A program made the translations under genes and the position numbers. Positions 17,073 to 25,349 of a stretch of DNA of 64,000 bases are shown here, in pieces. Numbering within the stretch: position 1 is the first letter of the stretch; the number at the start of each line of letters is the position of its first letter. The notes beneath the pieces are model-generated. The model was not told the origin of the DNA, did no database searches, and worked only from the letters and a program-made list of their open reading frames with translations. The DNA is from Thermoanaerobaculia bacterium (GTDB lineage: Bacteria > Acidobacteriota > Thermoanaerobaculia > Multivoradales > JAGPDF01): contig JAGPDF010000022.1 in assembly GCA_018057705.1 (NCBI GenBank), positions 1-64,000 of the forward strand. Direction: 5' to 3'.

Positions 17073-18584
17073 ATGGGGCAACTACCGCGACTCGTGCTGA
17101 CCGGCGCGGCCGGCTTCCTCGGCAGACGGGTGATCGACCGTCTCGCCGGCAAGTGGCAGATCGAAGCGGTGGATCGCGAGCCCCCGGTCGCCGGCGCGCT
17201 CGTCCATCGCCCCGAGGTCCGTTGGCACGCGGTCGACCTGACCGAATCCGAGGCGGTGACGCGGCTCTTCGACGGCCTGCGCGAGAGCGGCGGCGCCACG
17301 GCATTGGTTCATCTCGCGGCGCACTACGACTTCACCGGCGAGCGCCACCCCGACTACGAGCGCACCAACGTCGAGGGAACCCGCCGGCTGCTCGACGCCT
17401 GCGAAGGGCTCGGCCTCGAGCGGTTCATCTTCGCGAGCTCGCTCGCCGCCAGCCAGTTCCCGCGCGCCGGCCGGATGCTCGACGAATCGAGCCCACCCGA
17501 CGGCGATCACATCTATGCCGAGAGCAAGCGCGCCGGCGAGGCGATGATGCGGGCGGAGGGCCGCTTCCCGACCGCCATCATCCGCTTCGCGGCGCTCTAC
17601 TCGGACTGGTGCGAATACGCTCCGCTCTTCTCGCTGCTGCGCACCTGGCTCGCCGGGCGCTGGAACTCGCGCATCCTCGGCGGACGCGGCCGCTCCGCCG
17701 TGCCCTACCTCCACGTGCGCGACGCCGGCGTCTTCGTCGAGCGCCTGCTCGACCTGCGACGCGAGCTCCTGCCGGCCGAGGTGCTCATCGCGAGCCCGAA
17801 CCGGGTGACCTCGCACGCCGACCTCTTCCGTGCCGTGACCACCTACGTGCGAGGCACTGCGTCGCGTCCGATCTGCACGCCGCGGGCGGTCGCGACCCTG
17901 GGGCTTCACTTCCTCGATCTCGTCGGCCGGGCGAGCGGCAACCGGCCGTTCGAACGTCCCTGGATGGGCAGAATGATCGACCGCCGCCTCGAGGTCGATC
18001 CGCACCAGAGCTACCGGCGGCTCTCCTGGACGCCGCGCCCGCGCCTCGACATCGTGCGCCGGATCCCGTTCCTGATCGAGAACCAGTACAGCGAGCCGGG
18101 AACCTGGGCAGCGCACAACGAGGCGGCGCTGCACTCTTCCGAGCTCTCGCCGCAGGTCCAGATCCTTCGCCTGTTCGAGGCCCACGAAGAGGAGCTGTTC
18201 GAGGCCGCCACCCGCGCCCTGGTGGCCGATCCGGTGAATTTTCCCCACTACGCCCGCGTCGGCGCCGTCGAGCACGACTGGAATCATCGCCAGTTCCTGC
18301 GCAACCTGGCCCAGTCGGTGCGCACGCGTCACCGCGGCTTCTTTCGCACCTACTGCTACGACCTGGCGCGACGACGGGCACAGCAGGGCTTTCCGCAGGA
18401 CGAGCTGCGCGCCGCGCTGCTCTCTTTCGAGCGCGTCTTCCACTACGTCCTGGCGACCGACCCGCGTGCCGCCGCCCTGGAGCCCCACTTGAACGAGCTC
18501 GTGCACCGCACAATCGAGTTCGGGATGGACGGCCTCGAGGCCGGCTACGAAGAGGCCGGCGAACCCCCGGCCCAGCCGGCCTGA
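17073..18584 (+). CDS. Extended SDR (NAD-dependent epimerase/dehydratase) with extra C-terminal domain
   Basis: The 503-residue protein starts with a Rossmann fold, LVLTGAAGFLGRRVI (GxxGxxG at about 12-18), then ALVHLAAHYDF and the catalytic YAESKRAGEAMM (Tyr about 149, Lys about 153). The SDR part covers about 1-345. The last about 150 residues are not typical of SDRs: a helical segment with LRLFEAHEEELFEAATRALV, DPVNFPHYARVGAVEHDW and RRRAQQGFPQDELRAALLSF. This pattern resembles the RsbRD N-terminal (RsbT co-antagonist) type of helical sensor domain, though I cannot confirm it. Substrate is unknown. It would be an unusual enzyme-sensor fusion. Confidence 0.85.
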   Translation: MGQLPRLVLTGAAGFLGRRVIDRLAGKWQIEAVDREPPVAGALVHRPEVRWHAVDLTESEAVTRLFDGLRESGGATALVHLAAHYDFTGERHPDYERTNVEGTRRLLDACEGLGLERFIFASSLAASQFPRAGRMLDESSPPDGDHIYAESKRAGEAMMRAEGRFPTAIIRFAALYSDWCEYAPLFSLLRTWLAGRWNSRILGGRGRSAVPYLHVRDAGVFVERLLDLRRELLPAEVLIASPNRVTSHADLFRAVTTYVRGTASRPICTPRAVATLGLHFLDLVGRASGNRPFERPWMGRMIDRRLEVDPHQSYRRLSWTPRPRLDIVRRIPFLIENQYSEPGTWAAHNEAALHSSELSPQVQILRLFEAHEEELFEAATRALVADPVNFPHYARVGAVEHDWNHRQFLRNLAQSVRTRHRGFFRTYCYDLARRRAQQGFPQDELRAALLSFERVFHYVLATDPRAAALEPHLNELVHRTIEFGMDGLEAGYEEAGEPPAQPA

Positions 18585-18587
18585 TTC

Positions 18588-18627
18588 AGCTTCGCTCCGC
18601 GGCCGACTCGCGGCGGGGGTCGAAGCT
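18588..18627. terminator. Possible bidirectional hairpin between convergent genes
   Basis: AGCTTCG (18588-18594) pairs with CGAAGCT (18621-18627), and inside it CCGCG (18597-18601) pairs with CGCGG (18609-18613). It lies between the stops of the SDR gene and the DUF4287 gene. There is no T-run, so an intrinsic terminator is uncertain. Confidence 0.4.
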
Positions 18628-18634
18628 CGCGGGG

Positions 18635-19204
18635 TCAGCCAGCGGCGTCATAGGCGGCGCGGATCCAGCCGACGAGAGCGGCGTCAACCTCTTCCGGCGA
18701 GCCGATGCGCACTTTGAACTGACACATGCCGCCGGGCGGCAGGGCGATCAGGCGATCGCCGGCAGCCAGGCCCTTGGCGTTGAGGCCGACCTCCACCTGG
18801 GTCTTCGTCGCCGGACCGACCATCGCGAACTGCTTCTTGCGGCGCAGGCTGAGGTATCCCTTCTTGGGGGCGATCTCGAACGGGCCAAAGCCGGCGATCG
18901 CCGCCATCAGCCGGTCGTGGATCGGGCGCAGCGCTGCCTTGGGCCCGGCGTAGATCTCGTCCTCCGCCGCCCCAGCGCTCGCCGCCGGCGCGGCCGCCGC
19001 TCCAGTCGCTCTCAGGTGCAGCGTCACCAACGTGTTGGCGTCACCGTGCCCGAGCCCCAGCGCGCTTTTCGCGGCGTCGCGCAGCTCACCGTGTTTAGCG
19101 AGACCGGTCGCCTGGAGCCAGGCGTAGAGATCGTCGAGCGTCTTTCCGGTCTTCTTCTGGATGTTCGCGAGTTGCGTCTGGATCGCCTTGTCGACTTCGG
19201 TCAT
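18635..19204 (-). CDS. DUF4287 and DUF5655 domain protein
   Basis: The 189-residue protein has an N-terminal DUF4287-like motif (IQTQLANIQKKTGKTLDDLY, then AKHGELRDAAKSALGLGHGD, about 8-55). An Ala-rich linker follows, then a DUF5655-like domain: LRPIHDRLMAAIAGFGPFEI, PKKGYLSLRRKKQFAMVGPA and QVEVGLNAKGL (about 90-180). This domain pair is common in small stand-alone bacterial proteins. The C-terminal half resembles proteins of the transport-associated or DUF1801 type that bind unknown ligands, and no enzymatic role is established. A strong Shine-Dalgarno AAGGGAGG precedes the ATG by about 4 nt. It is single-gene and convergent with the SDR gene. Confidence 0.9.
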   Translation of the reverse strand: MTEVDKAIQTQLANIQKKTGKTLDDLYAWLQATGLAKHGELRDAAKSALGLGHGDANTLVTLHLRATGAAAAPAASAGAAEDEIYAGPKAALRPIHDRLMAAIAGFGPFEIAPKKGYLSLRRKKQFAMVGPATKTQVEVGLNAKGLAAGDRLIALPPGGMCQFKVRIGSPEEVDAALVGWIRAAYDAAG

Positions 19205-19299
19205 CGCGCCTCCCTTGGCTCCGGTGGCTTGGAGGGGCGATTCTCACCCGTTTCCGCCCCGCCGTCGACCGGGCTGCCGAGAAACGACCCCGATGGGGT

Positions 19300-19305
19300 T
19301 ACGAT
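19300..19305 (+). promoter_or_regulatory. Predicted -10 element TACGAT (leaderless)
   Basis: TACGAT followed by CCGCCG and the ATG of the CHAT gene: 6 nt of spacing and no Shine-Dalgarno. The divergently placed CRP gene at 61299 has the same TACGATCC-N4-ATG layout. Confidence 0.5.
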
Positions 19306-19311
19306 CCGCCG

Positions 19312-22300
19312 ATGAATCGGACTCCGGGCGGCTTCCTTCACGGCGGATCCTGGATGGCCCTGGCTCTCGTGACCGGGCTCGCGGCGCCGGGATCTCCGGC
19401 TGCTGCGGCGGTCGTGGTGGAAGCGATCACGGCGCCGCCGGGGGCGCAGGCGCCGCTCGCGGCGGGCGATGCAGTGGTGCGCTGGCGGCTCACCGGCGCC
19501 TCGCCGGCGCGCTCCGGAGAGCTGGCGCACTGGGGGGAGCTCGAGCTCCTGCCGCTCATCGAGAGTCCGCGCGGCACCCTGGAGATCGACCTGGTGCGTG
19601 GCGGGTCGCCGCAGCGCGTGACGCTGGCGCCGGCGGCCTGGATCTTGAAAGGACGCCCGGCGGGTGCGGGCGCTGAGCTGCTGGCCTTCGTCGCCGGTTT
19701 CGCCGACAAGAGCTCGACGCTCGATGCCACCGGCGTCGAGGGGCGCCTGGCCGGGACTTCGGACGAGATTCGCAGCTGGGTCTGGGTACGATTCGCCGAC
19801 GCGCGCGGCAAGCGCTCCGACTGGCTCGGGGCCGAGCAGGGCTATGCCATCGCGATCGCGCTCTCCCCAGCCATCGTCGCAGCCGATCTCGAACGCTTTC
19901 GGGGCGATGCCTTGCGGCGGCTCGGCAGGCTCGCCGAAGCGGAAGCCGCCTACCGACGCGCGCTCGCCGTCTGGAACCGGCTCGAGCCCGCGGGCCTGGG
20001 CGCCTCTACCGCGCTCGGCGCGCTGGGCTCCCTGCGCGCCGCGCAGTACGAGCTCGCCGAGGCGAACCGGTTCTACGCCGAGGTGGCTGCGATCCGGAAA
20101 CGGCTCGCCGCCGGGAGCTGGCTGTACGCCAACGCGCTCAACAATCTCGGGACGCTCGCCGGACGCCGGAACGACCTGGCCGCGGCTGAAGACTACCTGC
20201 TCGAAGCGCTGGCGATCGCCGAGAGGGGGCAGGGTGACGCCGCACCCCTGCTCGCCAATCTGGGAATCGTGGCGCGTCTGCGCGGCGATTTCGAACGCGC
20301 GGAGATGTACACCCGCCGGGCGATCGGGCTCTTCCGCGAGGCGGGCAACCGCCGCGAAATGGCCAGCAAGCTCATGACGCTCGCCAACGTGCTCGGCGAC
20401 CTCGGGCGATTCGATGACGCGTTCGCCACCTACGCCGAAGCCCTCGCAGGCCTCGCCGGCGAGCACCCCGACCGCGAACTGGTCGGCACCGTGCATGCCA
20501 ATCGCGCCAAGGTCTTTCAATTGAAGGGTGACTACCCCGCCGCAGCGACCGATCTCGCCGCCGCCCGGACGTGGCTGGCTTTCGAGCTGCCGCGGACCTC
20601 GACCGAGGCCCTGGTGACGGCACTCGAGTCCGAGCAGGCGAAGGCGCGCGGAGATCTCGGCGAAGCGGGCCGCCTCGCGGAAATCACGCTCTCGGCGCGC
20701 TCCCGCCTCCAGCCCGACACCAGTTTCGAAGCGCAGGCCGCTTCGGAGCTGGCCGGCGTACGGGATTTGCAGGGTCGGACGGCGGACGCCGACACCCTCT
20801 TCCAGCGTTCGATTCGGGCCCTCGAACGGCAGCAGCAGCGTCTCGGCGGTGGCGATCGCGGCCTGGTCGCTTTCCGTACCAAGTACGCCGGAATCTACCG
20901 CGCTTATCAGGAGTTCCTGCTTCGCAACGCACGGACCGAAGCCGCCTTCGAGCTCTACGAGCGCTCGCGCGCTCAGGCGCTGCTGGCGCTCCTGCAGCAG
21001 CGCGATCTCGACTTCACCGAGAACGATCTCCCGCCGTCGCTGCACAGCCGGCGAAGCGCGATCCTGCTCGACATCGACCGCGCCTACCTCGCGCTCGCGA
21101 AAGTCCCGGAGGACGACGCCACCGCGCGCGAAGCCCAGCGCCAGGCTCTCGAATCGCTGCACGCCGAGCGGGAGCTCGTGACGCGCGAGATCCACGCCGC
21201 CTCGCCGCGCCTCGCCGCCATCGAGGCGCCACCGGCCCTCGCGCTCGACGCGATCCGGCGCGGTTTGGCGCCGGGGACGCTGCTGCTCGCCTACAGCGTC
21301 GGCGCGAAGTCGTCGACGTTGTTCGCTCTGCCCGCGGGAGGCGAGCTCACGGCCCACCCGATCGCCGCCGGCGAGCCCGAGCTCGCCGCCGACGTGCGGC
21401 GCTGGGTCGAGCTCACGACAGCGACCACGCTCGGTCGCGCCGAGCTCGCCGGCCTCGAGAGGCGCCTCGGTGACCGGCTGCTCTCGCCGGTCGCCGGCCA
21501 GCTGGCGAAGGCCCGGCGTTTGCTCGTCGTTCCGGATGGCGCTCTCCACGCGCTCGCTTTCGCCGCGCTCCCGGACCCGCGCGATCCGGGCAAGCGCCTG
21601 ATCGAGGCACTCCCCGTGTCGCACCAGGTCTCGGCTTCGGTCCATGCCGCGCTCGCCAGGCGCCCGGCGGCCGGTATTGGCGCCATTGGAGCCATTGGAT
21701 CCGTCGCCGTCTTCGCCGACCCGGTGACCGCGGCGACGGCACCGGCGCGCCTGCGGCGCGAGCTCGGCCGGTTGCCGGCGACGCGGCGCGAGGCGGCGCG
21801 AGTCAACCAGGCGTTCGGAGGCCGGGCGCACCTCTTCCTCGACGCCGACGCCACGGAGGCGACCGCCCGGCGGGAGATGGCTTCGGCGTCGCTCGCTCAC
21901 TTCGCCACTCACGCGGTGGTCGACGAGGCGCTGCCGCTCGACTCGGCACTGGTGCTCTCGCCCTCTGGCGGCGACGAGGGGTTGCTCCAGGCCTGGGAGA
22001 TCGCCGAGCAGGTGAAGCTCACGAGCGACCTCGTCGTGCTCTCGGCCTGCGAAACGGCGCGTGGCGGAGATCGCGGCGGCGAGGGGGTTCTCGGCCTGGT
22101 GCGGGCGATGCAGGTGGCCGGCGCCCGCAGTGTCGTCGCCAGCCTCTGGCGCGTCGACGACGAGTCGACCGCCGAGCTCATGGGACGCTTCTACTCGGCC
22201 CTCGCGACCGGACTGCCGCGCGACGAAGCGCTGCGCCGGGCCCAACTCGAGCTTCTGCGCGGCGGCGTCGAGGTCGAGCGCGACGGTCGCAAAGTGGCTC

Positions 22301-22359
22301 TGCGGACCTCGGAGCCGCGCCACTGGGCGCCGTTCATCCTGATCGGCCCGGCCGACTAG
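19312..22359 (+). CDS. Secreted TPR-CHAT domain protein (caspase-like peptidase)
   Basis: The 1015-residue protein has a hydrophobic N-terminal signal (WMALALVTGLAAPGSPAAAA). A beta-rich segment of about 150 residues follows, then TPR repeats at about 190-560 (for example FRGDALRRLGRLAEAEAAYR and LYANALNNLGTLAGRRNDLA). The C-terminal CHAT domain (about 690-1015) has the catalytic His in AHFATHAVVDE (about 867) and the catalytic Cys in VVLSACETARGG (about 913), followed by GARSVVASLWRVDDESTAEL. Both catalytic residues are intact. CHAT proteases are related to caspases and separases and often serve in regulated proteolysis; the target here is unknown. The gene ends 30 nt from the stop of a convergent anti-sigma gene. 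Confidence 0.92.
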   Translation: MNRTPGGFLHGGSWMALALVTGLAAPGSPAAAAVVVEAITAPPGAQAPLAAGDAVVRWRLTGASPARSGELAHWGELELLPLIESPRGTLEIDLVRGGSPQRVTLAPAAWILKGRPAGAGAELLAFVAGFADKSSTLDATGVEGRLAGTSDEIRSWVWVRFADARGKRSDWLGAEQGYAIAIALSPAIVAADLERFRGDALRRLGRLAEAEAAYRRALAVWNRLEPAGLGASTALGALGSLRAAQYELAEANRFYAEVAAIRKRLAAGSWLYANALNNLGTLAGRRNDLAAAEDYLLEALAIAERGQGDAAPLLANLGIVARLRGDFERAEMYTRRAIGLFREAGNRREMASKLMTLANVLGDLGRFDDAFATYAEALAGLAGEHPDRELVGTVHANRAKVFQLKGDYPAAATDLAAARTWLAFELPRTSTEALVTALESEQAKARGDLGEAGRLAEITLSARSRLQPDTSFEAQAASELAGVRDLQGRTADADTLFQRSIRALERQQQRLGGGDRGLVAFRTKYAGIYRAYQEFLLRNARTEAAFELYERSRAQALLALLQQRDLDFTENDLPPSLHSRRSAILLDIDRAYLALAKVPEDDATAREAQRQALESLHAERELVTREIHAASPRLAAIEAPPALALDAIRRGLAPGTLLLAYSVGAKSSTLFALPAGGELTAHPIAAGEPELAADVRRWVELTTATTLGRAELAGLERRLGDRLLSPVAGQLAKARRLLVVPDGALHALAFAALPDPRDPGKRLIEALPVSHQVSASVHAALARRPAAGIGAIGAIGSVAVFADPVTAATAPARLRRELGRLPATRREAARVNQAFGGRAHLFLDADATEATARREMASASLAHFATHAVVDEALPLDSALVLSPSGGDEGLLQAWEIAEQVKLTSDLVVLSACETARGGDRGGEGVLGLVRAMQVAGARSVVASLWRVDDESTAELMGRFYSALATGLPRDEALRRAQLELLRGGVEVERDGRKVALRTSEPRHWAPFILIGPAD

Positions 22360-22389
22360 CGGGGCTCGGCGGCCGCGGGCGCCGACCGG

Positions 22390-23238
22390 CTACGGAGCGA
22401 CAACGACACGGTAGTGCGCGATGCGCGCCCAGGTGGCTCCGATTCGTCCCTCGAGCTCGATGCCGAGTTCGCCCGCGCGCAGCGCACCGGCTGGGAGGAA
22501 CAGCGCGTAGGCACCGCCAGCGGCCGGTTTGAGGCCGGTCGCCTGCCATTGCGGCCGTTCTGCCGCCGGCTCGCCCAGGCGCACGCGTACCTCCTCCCAC
22601 GCCTCGGCTCGATCGGTGACCAGAAGCAGCGTCGTCGCGACACGGCGATCGACGCCTACCGCCGCAGCGTCGGCGGCCGCGGTGCCGCGCGTGCGGGAAT
22701 CCGCGGGAAGGAGCTCGACGAGGGCGACCCGGGCCTCCGGCACCGGGGTCCGCGCGCGCATCGCGACCCACACCGAAAGTGCCGTGGTCGCAACAAGGGC
22801 AGCCGCCAGGGCGAGCGCCCGGCCCCATCGGCGCGGCGGCCCGGGCGCCGGGGCCGGCGCGACAGGACGCTGCCCGGCCGGGCCCGCGATCCCGGACGCC
22901 GCAGCCGAACCGGCAGCCGCCACCGAGCTTCGGTCGGCTCCGACCAGCTGAAGCTCCTCCCGGCACTCCGTGCAGTGCGCCAGGTGGAGCTCGAGGGTGG
23001 AGCGCTCGAGGCCGTCCGCAGGGTCGAGCGGCAGCCCGAGAGCGTAGTCCACGAGCGTCGCCGCCTCGGGGTGGCCGGCGAACAGCGCGCTCGCTTCGCG
23101 GGTGGCCGCGAGCGCCCCGCGGCACTCCGCGCAGCCCGCGAGATGGGCTGAAAGTTCGGCCCGCTCCACGGGGCTGAGGCTCCCGTGCAGGAACCAGGGA
23201 AGGCGCTCTTCGATCTCGCGGCAGGTGAGGTCGCTCAT
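22390..23238 (-). CDS. Anti-sigma factor with two zinc-finger motifs
   Basis: The 282-residue protein has an N-terminal zf-HC2 motif (RAELSAHLAGCAECRGALAA, HxxxCxxC at about 31-38). A second motif of the same form occurs further along (LELHLAHCTECREELQLVG, about 86-95). A transmembrane helix lies at about 140-160 (ALALAAALVATTALSVWVAM), and a C-terminal domain of about 110 residues, probably periplasmic, ends EGRIGATWARIAHYRVVVAP. This fits a membrane anti-sigma factor that holds the ECF sigma encoded just upstream, with 6 nt between the genes. Two zinc-finger motifs in one protein are unusual; the second may be a duplicated sigma-binding or redox-sensing unit (inference). Confidence 0.9.
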   Translation of the reverse strand: MSDLTCREIEERLPWFLHGSLSPVERAELSAHLAGCAECRGALAATREASALFAGHPEAATLVDYALGLPLDPADGLERSTLELHLAHCTECREELQLVGADRSSVAAAGSAAASGIAGPAGQRPVAPAPAPGPPRRWGRALALAAALVATTALSVWVAMRARTPVPEARVALVELLPADSRTRGTAAADAAAVGVDRRVATTLLLVTDRAEAWEEVRVRLGEPAAERPQWQATGLKPAAGGAYALFLPAGALRAGELGIELEGRIGATWARIAHYRVVVAP

Positions 23239-23244
23239 CTTCTC

Positions 23245-23856
23245 CTATGTCACCCCGGCCGGTTTCGCGTTACCGCCGGCCGTCCATCGCGCACGCGCTG
23301 CCAGGGCTTTCTCGCGGCAGCGCAGGACGCGCACGCGCAGCGTGCCGGCGGCGACGCCGAGCGCCTCGCCCATCGCTTCGTAGCCCAGCCCACGGTGGAT
23401 CATCGCCCAGAGCTCACGGCAGTGTTCGGGCATCCCGGCGAGGACGCGCAGGGCGAGCTCGAGGTCGTGCCGACGGCGGGCAGCCTCGTAGGGGGTCGGT
23501 TGCGGATCGACCAGTTGCACGTCGTCGAGGTCGACCCACTGCTTTCCGCGCCGCGCCCGCAGCCGGTTCAGGCACTTGTGGTGCACCATCCGGCGGACGT
23601 AGGTCGCGAGCCGGCTCCGCCCCTCGAAGCGCCCGGCGGAGAGCGCCTCGATCAACTCGAGCACGACCTCCTGTTCGAGATCCTCGATCTCGGCGGCGAG
23701 GCGGAACCGGTAGGGGCTCACGGCGCCGCGCACCCAGCGCCGCACCTCGGCGATCGCCGATTCGTCACCAGCCACGACTGCGGCGACGAGACGCTCCTCC
23801 TCCGCGGTTGTCCTGTCGGGTTCGGGCCGGGACGATTTCGCGGAGGGCTCGGGCAC
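23245..23856 (-). CDS. ECF RNA polymerase sigma factor
   Basis: The 203-residue protein starts at GTG. Sigma-2 is seen in ERLVAAVVAGDESAIAEVRR, RLAAEIEDLEQEVVLELIEA and SRLATYVRRMVHHKCLNRLR. Sigma-4 follows as LRVLAGMPEHCRELWAMIHR and GLGYEAMGEALGVAAGTLRV. It overlaps nothing but sits 6 nt upstream of its anti-sigma partner, whose Shine-Dalgarno (AGGAGA) lies in the last bases of this gene, so the pair is an operon. A TAGGAT element lies 24 nt upstream. Target promoters cannot be read here; the CHAT gene is a convergent neighbour rather than a part of the operon. Confidence 0.92.
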   Translation of the reverse strand: MPEPSAKSSRPEPDRTTAEEERLVAAVVAGDESAIAEVRRWVRGAVSPYRFRLAAEIEDLEQEVVLELIEALSAGRFEGRSRLATYVRRMVHHKCLNRLRARRGKQWVDLDDVQLVDPQPTPYEAARRRHDLELALRVLAGMPEHCRELWAMIHRGLGYEAMGEALGVAAGTLRVRVLRCREKALAARARWTAGGNAKPAGVT

Positions 23857-23880
23857 AGGGCGGGCTCGGTGGACGGGCCG

Positions 23881-23886
23881 ATCCTA
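23881..23886 (-). promoter_or_regulatory. Predicted -10 element TAGGAT for sigma/anti-sigma operon
   Basis: TAGGAT on the minus strand ends 24 nt upstream of the GTG of the sigma gene; part of the window-wide TAG(A/G)NT set. Confidence 0.45.
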
Positions 23887-23940
23887 GGACGGGAGCGTCC
23901 CCCGCCGCCAATACCCCGTGCCGAATGCCCCGCCAGCCGA

Positions 23941-23946
23941 TAGAAT
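23941..23946 (+). promoter_or_regulatory. Predicted -10 element TAGAAT for amidohydrolase operon
   Basis: CCGATAGAATCC, with a leader of about 100 nt before the first amidohydrolase ATG. It is divergent from the sigma promoter 55 nt away. Confidence 0.45.
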
Positions 23947-24053
23947 CCGCCTCCCGGGCCGGCGAACCAGGCAGCGCGCGAACCAGCGTGATCGTCCTCG
24001 CTCTGCGATCGCGCTCACGTCCGTCCGGCGAACGATTTCCGAAAGGGCAGAAC

Positions 24054-25349
24054 ATGCGAATTGCAGCCTGGGCCACCGCTGCCGTGCTCCTTCCCGCCAC
24101 CCTGGTGGGGCAGGAGAATCCGCACGCCTTCACCGGCGCGCGCATCCTCACCATCACCGGCGGCGAGATCGAGAACGGTACCCTTCTCGTCCATCGCGGG
24201 AAGATCGCTGCGGTCGGCAGCGGCATCGCGATCCCGCCGGGGGCGATCGTGCACGACGTCTCGGGCCGGATCCTGATGCCGGGGCTCGTCGACACGCACT
24301 CCCACGTCGGGCAGGTGGCGGGCGCCGACGGCAGCGCGCCGATCCAGCCCGAGGTCCGGGCGCTCGACAGCGTCAACGTCCGCCACGCCGGCATCCAGAA
24401 GGCGCAGGCGGGCGGCATCACGACCGCCAACGTCATGCCCGGCTCGGGCCACCTGCTCTCCGGGCAGACCGTCTACTTGAAGCTCCGCGACGGCTCGACG
24501 GTCGAGGAGCTCGCGATCCGCCTGCCGGACGGAGCGATCGCCGGCGGCATGAAGATGGCCAACGGCACGAACTCGCGCAAAGACCCCCCTTTCCCCGGCT
24601 CGCGCGGAAAGTCGGCCGCGCTGGTGCGCGAGCAGTACGTCAAGGCGCGGGAGTACTGCGGCAAGCGCAACGATCCGAAGATCGCCGCCGACAAGCGACC
24701 GGCCCGAGAGCTGGCGATGGAGGGTCTGTGCGAGGTCCTTTCGGGCCGGCGCATCGTTCATCACCATACCCATCGTCACGACGACATCGTCACCGTGCTG
24801 CGGCTCGCCGAGGAGTTCGGATTCCGCGTCGTGTTGCACCACGTCAGCGAGGGCTGGAAAGTCGCCGAGGAGATCGCGCGCGCCAAAGTCCCGGCCTCGA
24901 TCATCCAGATCGACAGCCCCGGCGGCAAGCTCGAAGCGGTGGACCTCATTTTCGAGACCGGAGCCACCCTGGAGAAAGCCGGCGTCCTCCTCGCGTACCA
25001 CACCGACGACCCGATCACCGACTCGAGGCTCTTCCTGCGTTCGGCGGCGATGGGCGTGCGCGCCGGCCTCTCCCGGCAGACCGCCCTCGCGGCACTGACG
25101 CTCAACGGCGCCAGGATGCTCGATCTCGACCCGCGCGTCGGCTCGCTCGAGGCCGGCAAGGACGCCGACTTCATCGTTCTCGACGGCGATCCGCTCAGCG
25201 TCTACACGAAGGTGCTCGAAACCTGGGTCGAGGGCGAGAAGGTCTTCGATCGCAGCGATCCGCTCGACCACCTCTTCGCCGTCGGCGGCTACGGCGCCGG
25301 CCACGATTCGATCGCCAACGAAGAGCTCGAGATGGAGGGGTCGCGATGA
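24054..25349 (+). CDS. Secreted amidohydrolase (metal ligands intact)
   Basis: The 431-residue protein has a signal peptide (AAWATAAVLLPATLVGQ). It shows the amidohydrolase-superfamily layout: a small beta domain with TGARILTITGGEIENGTLLV, then PGLVDTHSHVGQ with the metal HxH pair (His about 82 and 84), later His-rich VHHHTHRHDDIVTVLRLAEE, VLHHVSEGWKVAEE and the Asp-containing AYHTDDPITDS. It closes with GSLEAGKDADFIVLDGDPLS, typical of the family. The likely function is an imidazolonepropionase-like or peptidase-like hydrolase in the periplasm; the substrate is unknown. It overlaps the next gene by ATGA. The start ATG follows GAAAGGGCAG. Confidence 0.9.
   Translation: MRIAAWATAAVLLPATLVGQENPHAFTGARILTITGGEIENGTLLVHRGKIAAVGSGIAIPPGAIVHDVSGRILMPGLVDTHSHVGQVAGADGSAPIQPEVRALDSVNVRHAGIQKAQAGGITTANVMPGSGHLLSGQTVYLKLRDGSTVEELAIRLPDGAIAGGMKMANGTNSRKDPPFPGSRGKSAALVREQYVKAREYCGKRNDPKIAADKRPARELAMEGLCEVLSGRRIVHHHTHRHDDIVTVLRLAEEFGFRVVLHHVSEGWKVAEEIARAKVPASIIQIDSPGGKLEAVDLIFETGATLEKAGVLLAYHTDDPITDSRLFLRSAAMGVRAGLSRQTALAALTLNGARMLDLDPRVGSLEAGKDADFIVLDGDPLSVYTKVLETWVEGEKVFDRSDPLDHLFAVGGYGAGHDSIANEELEMEGSR

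Noticed and set aside
19201-22323. 1040-codon open frame antisense to the CHAT gene
   Set aside because: No domain or signal; the plus strand encodes a full TPR-CHAT protein, so this is a shadow frame.
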